From the NCBI GenBank assembly GCA_030041545.1, contig JASHNQ010000072.1:21921-85920 (forward strand): 64,000 bases of DNA, in the 5' to 3' direction. Source of the DNA: a candidate division FCPU426 bacterium. Lineage in GTDB: Bacteria; Oederibacteriota; Muellerivitia; Muellerivitales; Muellerivitaceae. Shown here in pieces: positions 54,965-64,000 of the stretch. Position numbers and translations under genes: made by a program. Every line of letters begins with the position of its first letter. Position 1 is the first letter of the stretch. Below the pieces are notes generated by a model that was not told the origin of the DNA, did no database searches, and worked only from the letters and a program-made list of their open reading frames with translations.

Positions 54965-56107
54965 TTACGTTGGGGGAAAGTTCACAGGCTGGACCAGGTC
55001 GCCCACGCGGCCGCGGCCCAGGGCCTTGGCCTGGTAGAGGCTCTCATCGGCCCGCTTCATCAGTTCCCGGACGTCCCCCATGTCCTCCGTATAGCAGGCC
55101 AAGCCTATGCTCGCCGTGACCCTTTCACCCTTGGCCCGCATGGTTTCCACCGGGGAAGGCGATTCGACGATGGATTTGAGGAGGCGGCCCGCCACGGTCT
55201 TGGCGCCGTCCGGCCCCATCTCGGGCAGGATGACCGCGAACTCGTCGCCGCCCATGCGCACCACCATGTCCACGTTGCGGAGGCCCTTGACCAGCAGGCC
55301 CGCCACGTGCTTGAGCACCGCGTCCCCCTCCAGGTGCCCGTAAAGGTCGTTGACGCGCTTGAAGCGGTCCAGGTCCACGTAAAGCAGGCTGAGGAACCGC
55401 TTGTAGCGGCGGCAGCGCAGGACCTCGCGGGGAAGGTAATTGTCGAAGTAGCGGCGGTTGAAGACTCCCGTCAGGCCGTCCTTGAGGGTCAGGTCGCGGA
55501 TCTTCTCGTGCATCCGGAAGGACTCGATGGCGAACCCGGCCTGGGTGGCGAAGCTGGCCAGGGAAAGCAGGTCGGACTTCTTGAGCCGCCGGTTGGTGAA
55601 GAGATTGTCCACCGCCAGCACGCCGATGATCTTGTTTTCCCCCACCCCGATGGGCACCAGGGCGTTGCAGGTGACGCCGGGGTCAATGTTCTTATCCCAA
55701 CCTTCTTTACTAATCTTGCGGCGCAGGTTGTTCGTAAAGTAGCCCTTTCTATAGCCGTGGACCATATCGGAGAACCAGTGGGTGCCCTTGACCGGGGAGA
55801 GGGGAAGGTCCTCGCAGTTTCCCTCCCAATTCCCGTTGCCGTCGATTCCCATGGCCCGCTGGCCCACTCCGCGCTCCCAGTCGGCCAGGAAGATGCCGGC
55901 CCGGTCATAGCCCAGGCCCTGGGTGGCGGAAGTGATAAGGAGCTTCAAAATGTCCTCGAAGCTGTTCTCACCGCGCAAGACTTCCATTAAGCGCTGGTAC
56001 ATGAGAACTTCTTGGGTGAGGGTTTTATTGTGGCGGAGGGCCTTTTGCAGAAGGCTCTGCTTTTGGGAAGGCTTGGAAGCCATAAATCCTCCAGCAGAGG
56101 AAATCAA
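54965..56107 (-). CDS. GAF-GGDEF diguanylate cyclase
   Basis: GAF-like region, DGLTGVFNRRYFDNYL, VVRMGGDEFAVILPEM. Confidence 0.9.
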   Translation of the reverse strand: MISSAGGFMASKPSQKQSLLQKALRHNKTLTQEVLMYQRLMEVLRGENSFEDILKLLITSATQGLGYDRAGIFLADWERGVGQRAMGIDGNGNWEGNCEDLPLSPVKGTHWFSDMVHGYRKGYFTNNLRRKISKEGWDKNIDPGVTCNALVPIGVGENKIIGVLAVDNLFTNRRLKKSDLLSLASFATQAGFAIESFRMHEKIRDLTLKDGLTGVFNRRYFDNYLPREVLRCRRYKRFLSLLYVDLDRFKRVNDLYGHLEGDAVLKHVAGLLVKGLRNVDMVVRMGGDEFAVILPEMGPDGAKTVAGRLLKSIVESPSPVETMRAKGERVTASIGLACYTEDMGDVRELMKRADESLYQAKALGRGRVGDLVQPVNFPPT

Positions 56108-56192
56108 TTTACCTATATGGTTTAACGAGAAACTTATATCGCAAACTTAAATATTTGTCAAATCAAATTTTAAGGGAGTTGGATTTCACAAT

Positions 56193-56246
56193 AAAAAGGC
56201 CCCCAACCGGGCTGAAAAACGACTCCAGCCGGTTGGGGCCCTTTAC
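56193..56246 (-). terminator. Intrinsic terminator of the thioredoxin-like gene
   Basis: ataaaaaggcccccaaccgggctgaaaaacgactccagccggttggggccctt. Confidence 0.8.
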
Positions 56247-56271
56247 ATCCGTGAACATTTTTTTAAGAGGT

Positions 56272-56904
56272 TTAATCCTTGTACTTCACGCCGCAGCCGT
56301 AGGGCGGGGTGGAGGAAATGGAAACCTTCTTCCCGGCCATGGACTCGGTCAGGGCCCGGTTCACGTAATTGACGAACTCCTCCCCAGCCTGGGTCTTGGT
56401 GACGTCCCCGTCCTCCCGCGGCGCGTTGTCGATGGCGCCATCGTAAATCAGGACTCCCTTGGGATCGATGACGAACATATGGGGCGTGGTTTTGGCGCCG
56501 TAGGCATGGCCCAGGTCGCCCTTGGGGTCCAGGAAGACCGCCGTGACGTGGGCGTTGTGGCTCTTCACGTCCGTATTGGCCGCCGAAGCCTCCACGTAGC
56601 CCTGCGTGTCGGGAGCGGAGGAAATGACCGTGAACCATTCCACGCCCTTTTTCGTCCACTTGTCCTGGAGCCTCTGCATCTTTCCCTGGGCGTACTGGCT
56701 TTTCACGAAGGGACAGTTTTGATTGTGCCATTCCAGCACCACGTATTTCCCCTTGAAGTCCGCCAGCTTGTGCTGCTTCCCGTTGCTGTCGGTGGCCGCG
56801 AAGTCCGGCGCCGGGGCGCCCACCGTGGCGGCCAAGGCCAGGGTGGCGGTTCCCGACAAGGCCAAAACCAAGGCCAAAGCCGTTCCTTTTTTAACGAAGT
56901 TCAT
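56272..56904 (-). CDS. Exported thioredoxin-fold (AhpC/TSA, redoxin) protein
   Basis: VGAPAPDFAATDSNGKQHKLADFKGKYVVLEWHNQNCPFVKSQY..TPHMFVIDPKGVLIYDGAID. Confidence 0.9.
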   Translation of the reverse strand: MNFVKKGTALALVLALSGTATLALAATVGAPAPDFAATDSNGKQHKLADFKGKYVVLEWHNQNCPFVKSQYAQGKMQRLQDKWTKKGVEWFTVISSAPDTQGYVEASAANTDVKSHNAHVTAVFLDPKGDLGHAYGAKTTPHMFVIDPKGVLIYDGAIDNAPREDGDVTKTQAGEEFVNYVNRALTESMAGKKVSISSTPPYGCGVKYKD

Positions 56905-56952
56905 CTTCTCCTCCTTAAAAATTTTATTTAGAGACTCTAACAAAACCTAATT

Positions 56953-57072
56953 TTTACCACCAAGGCACCAAGGGCACTAAGAAAGTCGAAAGGAACATTT
57001 TGGTTTTGAGTCGTTTTTAATCAAGTTTGTTTTTGTAGTTCTTGGTGCCCTTGGTGCCTTGGTGGTTCAAAT
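56953..57072. repeat. Long intergenic inverted repeat (ACCACCAAGGCACCAAGGGCAC family)
   Basis: accaccaaggcaccaagggcactaag ... cttggtgcccttggtgccttggtggt; half-copy at 54849..54870. Confidence 0.85.
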
Positions 57073-57108
57073 GCCTTTGTTTTTTGTTAGAGCCTCTTAG
57101 TAATAGTC

Positions 57109-57936
57109 CTACTCTTGGGAAAGGGGAATCGTTACGTTATACCCCTTCACCGCGTTTTTTTCCTTCACCACCAGCACGCCGTCCAGGGTTGGAATGTCCC
57201 CGGCCAGCTGGTCGGATTTCTTCAACATCAAATGGAAGGAAGTGCCGGAAGCGTGGTAAGCATGGCCTGCCGCGCCCTCCACTTGGTTTTGGTGGAGGGG
57301 AATGAAAAGCGCCGTGGCGGTTTTGGCCACCGGCGCGCCCGTGTCCACCAAAATATGGAAGTCCTTCTTGCCGATGGAGCCGCTGATTTTCCAGTCATCG
57401 GGGAGAACCCCGGGCTGGTTGCGCCGGGCCGACTGGAAAAGGTACTCGTCGCGGGTCTTGGCGGAGGATTTGCGCCGTTTGACCAGCAGCCGCAGGCTGA
57501 AATTGGCGTCGCCGGGGATGCAGATTTCGTCGCACACCAGCCAGCGCAGGTGGGCGGAAACCCGCACCCACTGCCCGGTTTTCGTGTCCTGCGGCGCGGT
57601 GATGGGGACCATGAGGAGCACTTCATTGGTATAGCCGTAATCGGCCAGGGAATCCAAGGGGATCAGTTGGGGCGTGGGCCAAAGGATGTCGCCGGCCGTG
57701 AAACCGTCGGGCATGGTCCAGGTGATGGAAGGGGCCTGGCCCGAATCGCCGGGGTTCTGCCAGTAGATGTGCCAGCCCCGCTGCATGCGGAAATGGAAGC
57801 CCACGGTCACACAACCCCCGGGCGGGATGACGCGCTGTTCGGGCAGCAGCTCCACCTTGACGTGGGAGAAGTCCTGCGAGAAGGCGGGGGCGAAAACAAG
57901 GAAAGATACAACGACCAGTAAGAATCGGCGGTACAT
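57109..57936 (-). CDS. Exported protein with DsbD N-terminal (thiol:disulfide interchange) domain
   Basis: SHVKVELLPEQRVIPPGGCVTVGFHFRMQRGWHIYWQNPGDSGQAPSITWTMPDGFTAGDILWPTPQ..LRWLVCDEICIPGDA. Confidence 0.88.
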   Translation of the reverse strand: MYRRFLLVVVSFLVFAPAFSQDFSHVKVELLPEQRVIPPGGCVTVGFHFRMQRGWHIYWQNPGDSGQAPSITWTMPDGFTAGDILWPTPQLIPLDSLADYGYTNEVLLMVPITAPQDTKTGQWVRVSAHLRWLVCDEICIPGDANFSLRLLVKRRKSSAKTRDEYLFQSARRNQPGVLPDDWKISGSIGKKDFHILVDTGAPVAKTATALFIPLHQNQVEGAAGHAYHASGTSFHLMLKKSDQLAGDIPTLDGVLVVKEKNAVKGYNVTIPLSQE

Positions 57937-58017
57937 AGGGGGCCTTGGGTTTTGGTCTAATGACGCCATTGCGAGCCAGGGCCCGCCGAAAGGCGCCGGG
58001 TGATTTGAGTAAGAAAC

Positions 58018-58110
58018 AATCACCCTCATCCCATCCTTCTCCCCTCAAGGGAGAAGGGGTACTCGTCACCCTCGCCCCTTGGGGGAGAGGGGCGGGGTGA
58101 GGGGCGCCCC
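58018..58110. repeat. Dispersed palindromic repeat (CCCTCTCCC family), copy 3, diverged
   Basis: caccctcatcccatccttctcccctcaagggagaagggg...cctcgccccttgggggagaggggcggggtgagggg. Confidence 0.75.
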
Positions 58111-58266
58111 TGGGGTTGTTTCATAGGGGATGCGAGGTTCGCGGCGAAGCTGGGCCGCAAGGAGCGCATTAGTTTCCTGTTTGGACGTTAGATTAGCCGA
58201 TCTTGAGCCGGTATCCAACCCCCCGATTCGGCCTTTCGATGGCCTCAGGGCGTCGTCGGATGAAAT

Positions 58267-58962
58267 TTATTCTATTTTCAACCGATACCCGACACCCGAC
58301 TCCGTCACGATATACCGGGGCCGGTCGGGGTCGGTTTCGATCTTTTGGCGAAGCTGATAGACGTAAATCCGCAGGTATTGCACCTGGTCGCCGTTGGCGG
58401 GGCCCCAAACTTCCTGCAAAATTTGCTTTTGGGTGACGACCTTGCCCGCGTGGCGCACCAAAAAAGCCAAAAGGTCGTATTCGTTGGGCGTCAGGTGCAC
58501 TTCCTTGCCCCGCACGGTGACCACCCGGGCCGCCAAATCCACCTTAAAATCCTGCGTCTCGAAGACGGGGTCCTGCTTGGCCCCCAGCTTCACGCGCTCG
58601 GCGTGGCGCAGGGCCACGCGGACGCGGGCCATGAGCTCGCCCACGTCAAAAGGCTTGGTCAGGTAGTCGTCCGCGCCGGCGTCCAAACCCGCGATCTTGT
58701 CCTTTTCCTTGCCCCGGGCCGTGATGATGATGATGGGCGTGGAGGCCCATTCCCGCAGGCGCTTCACCAGCTCCAGCCCGTCCATGTCGGGCAAACCCAG
58801 GTCCAGGAGGATGATATCCGGGTTGTGGGAGGAAGCCAGGGCCAGGCCCTCCTCGCCCTTGACCGCCTCCAGCACCTTGAAGCCCTCGCTTTGGAGGGAA
58901 GGCTTGAGGAAGCGCCGGATGGGCAGCTCGTCCTCGATCACCAAAACCGTTCCAGTGTCCAT
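58267..58962 (-). CDS. kdpE: KdpE-like response regulator (OmpR family)
   Basis: [29 protein letters not shown]-terminal winged helix [32 protein letters not shown]. Confidence 0.9.
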   Translation of the reverse strand: MDTGTVLVIEDELPIRRFLKPSLQSEGFKVLEAVKGEEGLALASSHNPDIILLDLGLPDMDGLELVKRLREWASTPIIIITARGKEKDKIAGLDAGADDYLTKPFDVGELMARVRVALRHAERVKLGAKQDPVFETQDFKVDLAARVVTVRGKEVHLTPNEYDLLAFLVRHAGKVVTQKQILQEVWGPANGDQVQYLRIYVYQLRQKIETDPDRPRYIVTESGVGYRLKIE

Positions 58963-58995
58963 CTTTATATTCCTTGCCAAGCAAGATTAATCGCG

Positions 58996-59201
58996 GTCAT
59001 TGCGAGGAATGCCAGCCGAATAGTCTGGCGACTATGACAGGCTTGAAGTAGTTGGCCTGAATTCGGCCAACCATCCTGGGGGCTAAAGTCCCAGGACAAC
59101 CTCAGTTATAAATATGCCTCGTCCCAATCTGGAAGTTTTTTTAGACTGGGGTTGCTTCGTCGTAACCGAGCCGCTATTCGCGGCTCACTCCCCGCAATGA
59201 C
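58996..59201 (-). repeat. MITE-like dispersed repeat, copy C, between kdpD and kdpE
   Basis: gtcattgcgaggaatgcc...gaagtagttggcc..aattcggccaaccatcctgggggctaaagtcccaggacaacc...cccgcaatgac. Confidence 0.9.
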
Positions 59202-59211
59202 GGTTATCATT

Positions 59212-61911
59212 TTAATCCGGCTTCGCCGGATTATTTCCTAAAGGAATCGTAAATCGAAACACCGCGCCGCCGCCGGGGCGGTTTTGGGCCGTGATTCCCC
59301 CCCCATGGATCTCGATGATGCCCTTGCAGATGGAAAGACCCAGGCCGGCCCCGCTCTTATGGGCCGTCTCGGGGCCGCGGTAAAACTTGTCGAAAAGCCG
59401 GGGAAGATCGGCCTCGGGAAGTCCCGGCCCCCGGTCGGCCACCTCCACCCGCCAAAGGCCGTCGCGGACCTCGGTGGTGATCTCCAGGGAGGACTTTTCC
59501 GGGGTGTACTTGAGGGCGTTGTCCAGCAGGTTCACCAGCACCTGCTCGATCAGGAGGGCGTCCATGGGCACCAGCGGCAGGTCGGGGGGGACGTGGGTCA
59601 AGAGGGCCCGGCCGCCCAGCCGGTCCTCCACCCGGGCGATGGCCGAGCCGATGATCTCCCCGGGGACATGGAGTTCCTTTTTCAGCTGCACCGCGCCCGA
59701 TTCCAGTTTGGTCATTTCCAGCAGGTTGTTCACCAGCCTCTCCAGCCGCTCGGCCTCGTCGTGGATATTCTCCACCAGGTCGCGGCGGGTGGAAGGAGGC
59801 AGGGAGTCCCCGTTTTCCAGGAGACTGCTGGCCGACCCCGTGATGGCGGCCAGCGGCGTCCGCAGGTCGTGGGACACGGAGCTCAAAAGCGAGCTCCGGA
59901 GTTTTTCCGTCTCCACCTGCATCTGGGTCCTCTGCTGCTTCTGCAAGAGCTTGTCCGCGGCCACGGCCAGCGCGGTCTGGTGAGCGAAGGCCTCCAGGAG
60001 GTGAAGCTGCTCGGGGATGAGAAGCTTTTCCGGATTCTTGGGTTTCACGCCCAGCGCGCCCACGGGCTCCCCGGAGGCCAAGAGCGGCAGGTAAAGGGCC
60101 TCGGTGCCGGGCAGGGTGTCGGTGCCCCGGCCCGCCATCTGGCCCAGGTCATAGGCCCAGTGGGCCACGCCCAGTTCCTTGGCCGTCAGGTTGAAATCCC
60201 GCACCGCCCCGCATTGCACCTGCAGGCGGCCGTGCTCGTCGGGCAGGAAGGCGATGACCGAACTCTCGAAAACCTCGGAGATGTGCTTGACCGCGATGTC
60301 CAAGAGGGCCGAGGTGCCCCAGGTACTAGCCAGCTCGCGCGAGAGGGAATACAACGCGGCGGTGCGGCGCTCCCGCAGGCGGGAAAGCCGCTCCTGGCCG
60401 CGCACCCGGACCGTCAGGTTGCTGATGGAGAGGCCCACCAAAAGCATGACCAGGAACATGAAAATGTATTGGGTGTCGGTGACGGCGAAGGAAAAGCGGG
60501 GCGGGACGAAGAAAAAATCGAAGGCGAGGACGCTTAAAAAGGAAGCCAGGGTGGAGGGCCCCAGGTTTTGGCGGTAGGAGACGGCCAGGATGCCCAAGAG
60601 GTACACCATGATCAAGTTGGCCAGCTCCACGTGCGGGAAAATGACCCAAGCCATGGCGGTCGAGACCGCCACCGTTAAAAGCGCCCAGGCATAGCCCCGC
60701 CAGTCGAACTTCCGCGAAGCGAGCCCGGCCTTGGTGCGCCGCTTTTCCCGGGGGTCGGCGGTCTCCCCTTGGGTGGCATAAACGTCGATATCGCCGCTGA
60801 CGCGCAGGAGATCATCCACGGGGGAGCCATTAAGGAAGCCGCGCCAGGAGTAGCGGGGAGGTTTGCCAATGAAGATCTTGGTGACGTTGCGCTCGCGGGC
60901 GTAGTCCATGACCTCCTCGGCGAAGTTTTGGCCGCTCAAGGTGGCGGTTTCCGCCCCCAACTGCTCGGCCAGGCGCAGGTGTTGGATGGCGCGGGCGCGG
61001 GCCTCCCCAGGGAGGCGGATCTGGGAGGGCGTTTCCACGTAAAGGGCGATCCAGCCGACCTTGAGGGACTTGGCCATGCGGTGGGCCGCCCTGACCAGGT
61101 TGGCGGAGGAGGGGCTGGGGGAGACGCAGACCAGGATGCGGTCGGTGGTGGCCCAGGTCTGGGTGATGGCCTTGTCGCGGCGGTAGTCCTGCACCTGGTC
61201 GCCCACGCGGTCGGCCGTGATGCGCAGCGCCATCTCCCGCAGCGCGATCAGGTTGCCCTTGCGGAAAAAATTGTTGGCGGCCCGCTGGGCCGCGTCCGGC
61301 AGGTAGACCTTGCCCTCCTGCAGGCGCTTCAAAAGGTCGTCGGGCGGCAGGTCGATGAGCTCGACCTCGTCCGCCATCTTGAGCACCTTGTCGGGCAGGG
61401 TTTCCCGCACCACCACGCCCGTCACCTGGGCCACGATGTCGTTGATGCTTTCCAGGTGCTGCACATTCAAGGTGCTGTACACGTTCACGCCCAGGTCCAA
61501 GAGTTCCTGCACGTCCTGCCAGCGCTTCACGTGGCGGGACCCCTCGGCGTTGGTGTGGGCCAGTTCGTCCACCAGAAGCAGGCCGGGCCTTCGCTTCAGG
61601 GCGCCGTCAATGTCGAACTCCATCAACTGGGTCCCGCGGTAGTCCAGTTCCAGGGGGGGCAGGAGCTCCAAACCCTGCAACAGCGCGGCGGTTTCCTTGC
61701 GGCCGTGGGTCTCCAAGAGGCCCACCACAACGTCCACGCCGTCGGCCTTTTTGGCCCGGGCGGCCTCCAGCATGGCGTAGGTCTTGCCGACGCCGGGGCA
61801 AGCGCCGAAAAAGACCTTCAGCTTGCCCCGCCTCTCCTGGGCCGCCTCCATTTGGACGCGGTTTAACAGCGCGTCCGGATCGGGTCTTTTGTCGTTCATT
61901 GAAAATCCCAA
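59212..61911 (-). CDS. kdpD: KdpD-like sensor histidine kinase (likely start at MNDKRP, 61899)
   Basis: GKLKVFFGACPGVGKTYAMLEAA, RPGLLLVDELAHTNAEGSRHVKRWQDV, SVSHDLRTPLAAITGSASSLL. Confidence 0.95.
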   Translation of the reverse strand: MGFSMNDKRPDPDALLNRVQMEAAQERRGKLKVFFGACPGVGKTYAMLEAARAKKADGVDVVVGLLETHGRKETAALLQGLELLPPLELDYRGTQLMEFDIDGALKRRPGLLLVDELAHTNAEGSRHVKRWQDVQELLDLGVNVYSTLNVQHLESINDIVAQVTGVVVRETLPDKVLKMADEVELIDLPPDDLLKRLQEGKVYLPDAAQRAANNFFRKGNLIALREMALRITADRVGDQVQDYRRDKAITQTWATTDRILVCVSPSPSSANLVRAAHRMAKSLKVGWIALYVETPSQIRLPGEARARAIQHLRLAEQLGAETATLSGQNFAEEVMDYARERNVTKIFIGKPPRYSWRGFLNGSPVDDLLRVSGDIDVYATQGETADPREKRRTKAGLASRKFDWRGYAWALLTVAVSTAMAWVIFPHVELANLIMVYLLGILAVSYRQNLGPSTLASFLSVLAFDFFFVPPRFSFAVTDTQYIFMFLVMLLVGLSISNLTVRVRGQERLSRLRERRTAALYSLSRELASTWGTSALLDIAVKHISEVFESSVIAFLPDEHGRLQVQCGAVRDFNLTAKELGVAHWAYDLGQMAGRGTDTLPGTEALYLPLLASGEPVGALGVKPKNPEKLLIPEQLHLLEAFAHQTALAVAADKLLQKQQRTQMQVETEKLRSSLLSSVSHDLRTPLAAITGSASSLLENGDSLPPSTRRDLVENIHDEAERLERLVNNLLEMTKLESGAVQLKKELHVPGEIIGSAIARVEDRLGGRALLTHVPPDLPLVPMDALLIEQVLVNLLDNALKYTPEKSSLEITTEVRDGLWRVEVADRGPGLPEADLPRLFDKFYRGPETAHKSGAGLGLSICKGIIEIHGGGITAQNRPGGGAVFRFTIPLGNNPAKPD

Positions 61912-61923
61912 AATTTTATAGCT

Positions 61924-62124
61924 GTCATTGCGAGGAGTGCCCCGCGTACAGCGGGGCGCTTACGACGCGGCAACCGCAGTTCCAAAATAACTTCCTTTGG
62001 AAAAGGCTATTTAAACTGGGGTTGTCCTGGGGCTAAAGCCCCAGGATGGTTGGCCGAATTAAGGCCAACTACTTCAAGCCTGTCATTAACGAGCCTCTAT
62101 CCGGGGTTCATTCCTCGCAATGAC
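61924..62124 (+). repeat. MITE-like dispersed repeat, copy D, upstream of kdpD
   Basis: gtcattgcgaggagtgcc...aaactggggttgtcctggggctaaagccccaggatggttggcc...tcctcgcaatgac. Confidence 0.9.
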
Positions 62125-62724
62125 CGCAGATTAGTTTCAAGAAATTCTAAGCCCCGTCAAAGGTACTGTCCATGAAAGGACCCCCACAATCCCTTCATTT
62201 TAATTATTCCTATATTTCCCTCGGGCTGATTTCACTTAACTTCAACCCTTTTCGGTAAAGCGTCCATGGTTTTACCCCGGGCGAACCCCTTTGTTTGCAA
62301 CCAAGAATCGCTTTGTCGCAAGCCAGCCCACCCATCAAGAGCCCCGGCCCCCGAGCAGCCGCGAAGGCCCGTAAAGACGACAAAGCCCCCACTCGCGGCC
62401 CTTCCAAATTGAAGAGGCGCGGGGAAAGAAGCAAAACTTTTTCTTCGCGCCCCCGCCGATTTAAACGGCTCGTTAGGGAAACATTAGTTTTTCGTTTGTG
62501 GCATTAATGCAGCGTTAGGATTTTGAAATGATCGAACTAAAGAAAAGAGAACCAAATAAAATTTTGTTTGTTTTTAATTAGTTTTTTAATAAATAGCGTT
62601 AAGAATTAGTTTTTATTTTTTTATATAAAAACAAATTTAGTCCTTTAAAAACAAAAACGTATTTCACGACTTCGGTGTCGAAATTAATTCAGCATTATTA
62701 AAGCGTTTGGTATTCGTTAGCGGG

Positions 62725-62740
62725 TGGCACGGAGATTGCT
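62725..62740 (+). promoter_or_regulatory. Sigma-54-type (-24/-12) promoter motif
   Basis: TGGCACGGAGATTGCT matches TGGCAC-N5-TTGCW; 215 bp upstream of the porin ATG. Confidence 0.7.
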
Positions 62741-62954
62741 TTGACAACCGCGAATAACGGACACGGGTCCAACGAGGTCCGCCGCAGGTGGGAAAGATGA
62801 AAAAGTTTTTTGAAAATTGGTGGTTCGCCGCCAGCTGGGTTTGGGCGGAAATGTCGGAGGCTTTGTTTTAGGGAGAAGGGACCGGTCCCTGGATGGTTGG
62901 AACTCCGGTTCTTCAAAATTTGGGTCCCGGGCAGCCGGGGAAAGGGGTTGTGTT

Positions 62955-64000
62955 ATGGAAGCCAAAAGGTGGTTTCAATTCTTAGGGAAAGGTTCGGCCC
63001 TTTTGTTCGCCGTATTGCTCCTGGGCTCGACCGGAAAAGCCCTGGCTGACGCCGCGGCCACGCCGGCCGCGACGCCGGCGGCAACACCCGCGGCGGCGCC
63101 CGCGAGCCTGCAGGGGTTCATGAATTACGCGGACTTCAGCTGGGTCAACGGGAACACGCGGGAAACGGATTATCCGATGGACGGCAAATATTTCTCGCCC
63201 GAGGTCCTGATCGACACCAATTACGCCTATGATTTCGCCCAGCCCATCGACCACACGATCAGCGGCTCGACCGCCACGAACCTCGCCGACGAATTCGCTC
63301 TGGAGGACTTCGGCGTGGGGGGCGATTGGCATATCCCGGTGGGCGACGGCGGTGATTTCGTGAGGGGCCGCCTCATGACGGAGTTCGGCATGTATTCCAC
63401 CGAGGTCCCGCGCGACGACGAAAGCCCGTCCCTCGGCAGCTGGAACGTCATTACGGGCGTCCAGTACCTTTCCGAGGCCTACTGCGGCTACCACTTCGCC
63501 ATCCCCGGCACGGACGGCCTCAACATCGACGCGGGCCAGATGCCGTCCTACGTCGGCCTTTACAGCTTCTACGACTCGGAAAACTGGACCTACCAGGCTT
63601 CCTACGTGTCCTCCAACACGCCCTGGTTCTTCAGCGGCATGCGCGTCCAGTTCTTCCCCAACGACACCCTGAAAATCGAGCCCTGGCTCATCAACGGCTG
63701 GCAGACCTACAACGAGTTCAACACTACGGGGTTCGCCGGCACCCATTTTGACTATGGATTCGAGTGTCGCTGGGCGCCAACCCCCGACATGCTGGTCATC
63801 TCCAACAACTACGCGGGCGCGGACAACCCGGATTCCCCGGATTGCTACAAGTTCCACACGGACGACAGCTTCCTGTTGAAGTATTTGGACGATCCCAAGT
63901 CCAGCGGCATCAGCAAGATGGCCTTCTCGCTGACCTGCGACGCCGGGTTCCAAACCGGTCCCATGTACCTGGGGACGTCCTCGACGGGGGATGAGGCCAT
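62955..64000 (+). CDS. Putative beta-barrel porin (OmpL/BBP2-like), 3' end outside window
   Basis: Open frame from ATG 62955 to the edge (absent from the ORF track because no stop): MEAKRWFQFLGKGSALLFAVLLLGSTGKALADAAATPAATP...LQGFMNYADFSWVNGNTRETDYP...; aromatic-rich barrel-like repeats. Confidence 0.75.
   Translation, partial: MEAKRWFQFLGKGSALLFAVLLLGSTGKALADAAATPAATPAATPAAAPASLQGFMNYADFSWVNGNTRETDYPMDGKYFSPEVLIDTNYAYDFAQPIDHTISGSTATNLADEFALEDFGVGGDWHIPVGDGGDFVRGRLMTEFGMYSTEVPRDDESPSLGSWNVITGVQYLSEAYCGYHFAIPGTDGLNIDAGQMPSYVGLYSFYDSENWTYQASYVSSNTPWFFSGMRVQFFPNDTLKIEPWLINGWQTYNEFNTTGFAGTHFDYGFECRWAPTPDMLVISNNYAGADNPDSPDCYKFHTDDSFLLKYLDDPKSSGISKMAFSLTCDAGFQTGPMYLGTSSTGDEA

Noticed and set aside
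60769-61866. 365-aa plus-strand ORF opposite kdpD
   Set aside because: Shadow ORF in GC-rich coding DNA

Overview
This is a 64 kb window from a GC-rich bacterial chromosome; the taxon cannot be determined from sequence alone. Left part (0-22 kb): a signalling cluster (YfiR-like protein, CHASE/HAMP/PAS kinase, two Rcp1-like response regulators, REC-PAS-kinase-REC hybrid, two paralogous CheX-like proteins), uppP, envelope and metabolism genes, and a vapBC pair. Next comes a housekeeping block on the minus strand: tadA - tRNA-Ala(CGC) - tRNA-Ser(GGA) - 4.5S SRP RNA - dnaX - ybaB - recR. A ~15.4 kb integrative element lies at about 22.54-38.00 kb. It sits in tRNA-Arg(ACG) and is bounded by a 49-bp perfect direct repeat (22539-22587 and 37953-38001). 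It carries a tyrosine integrase, an AlpA-like regulator, replication-relaxation-like and VirD4/TraG-like mobilization proteins, RadC, and two candidate defence cassettes: (i) DUF3427/SRA-like-HNH + small unknown + Z1 ATPase + m5C methyltransferase + Vsr, and (ii) DNA methyltransferase + FRG + DUF262. It also carries a HicAB-like pair. Right of the element are PIN toxin-antitoxin modules, metH, a tightly overlapping TIGR04255 / unknown / DUF7689-like three-gene cassette, secreted proteins, a GGDEF protein, kdpDE and a partial porin preceded by a sigma-54-type promoter motif. The most unusual signal is that gene ends are repeatedly duplicated. The 3' ends of metH and of a GDT1/UPF0016-family gene recur in frame on the far side of a PIN toxin-antitoxin cassette. 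recR 3' ends and tRNA-Ser 5' parts form tandem arrays that share a palindromic core motif. This may be a family of small elements that insert at gene ends and restore them.
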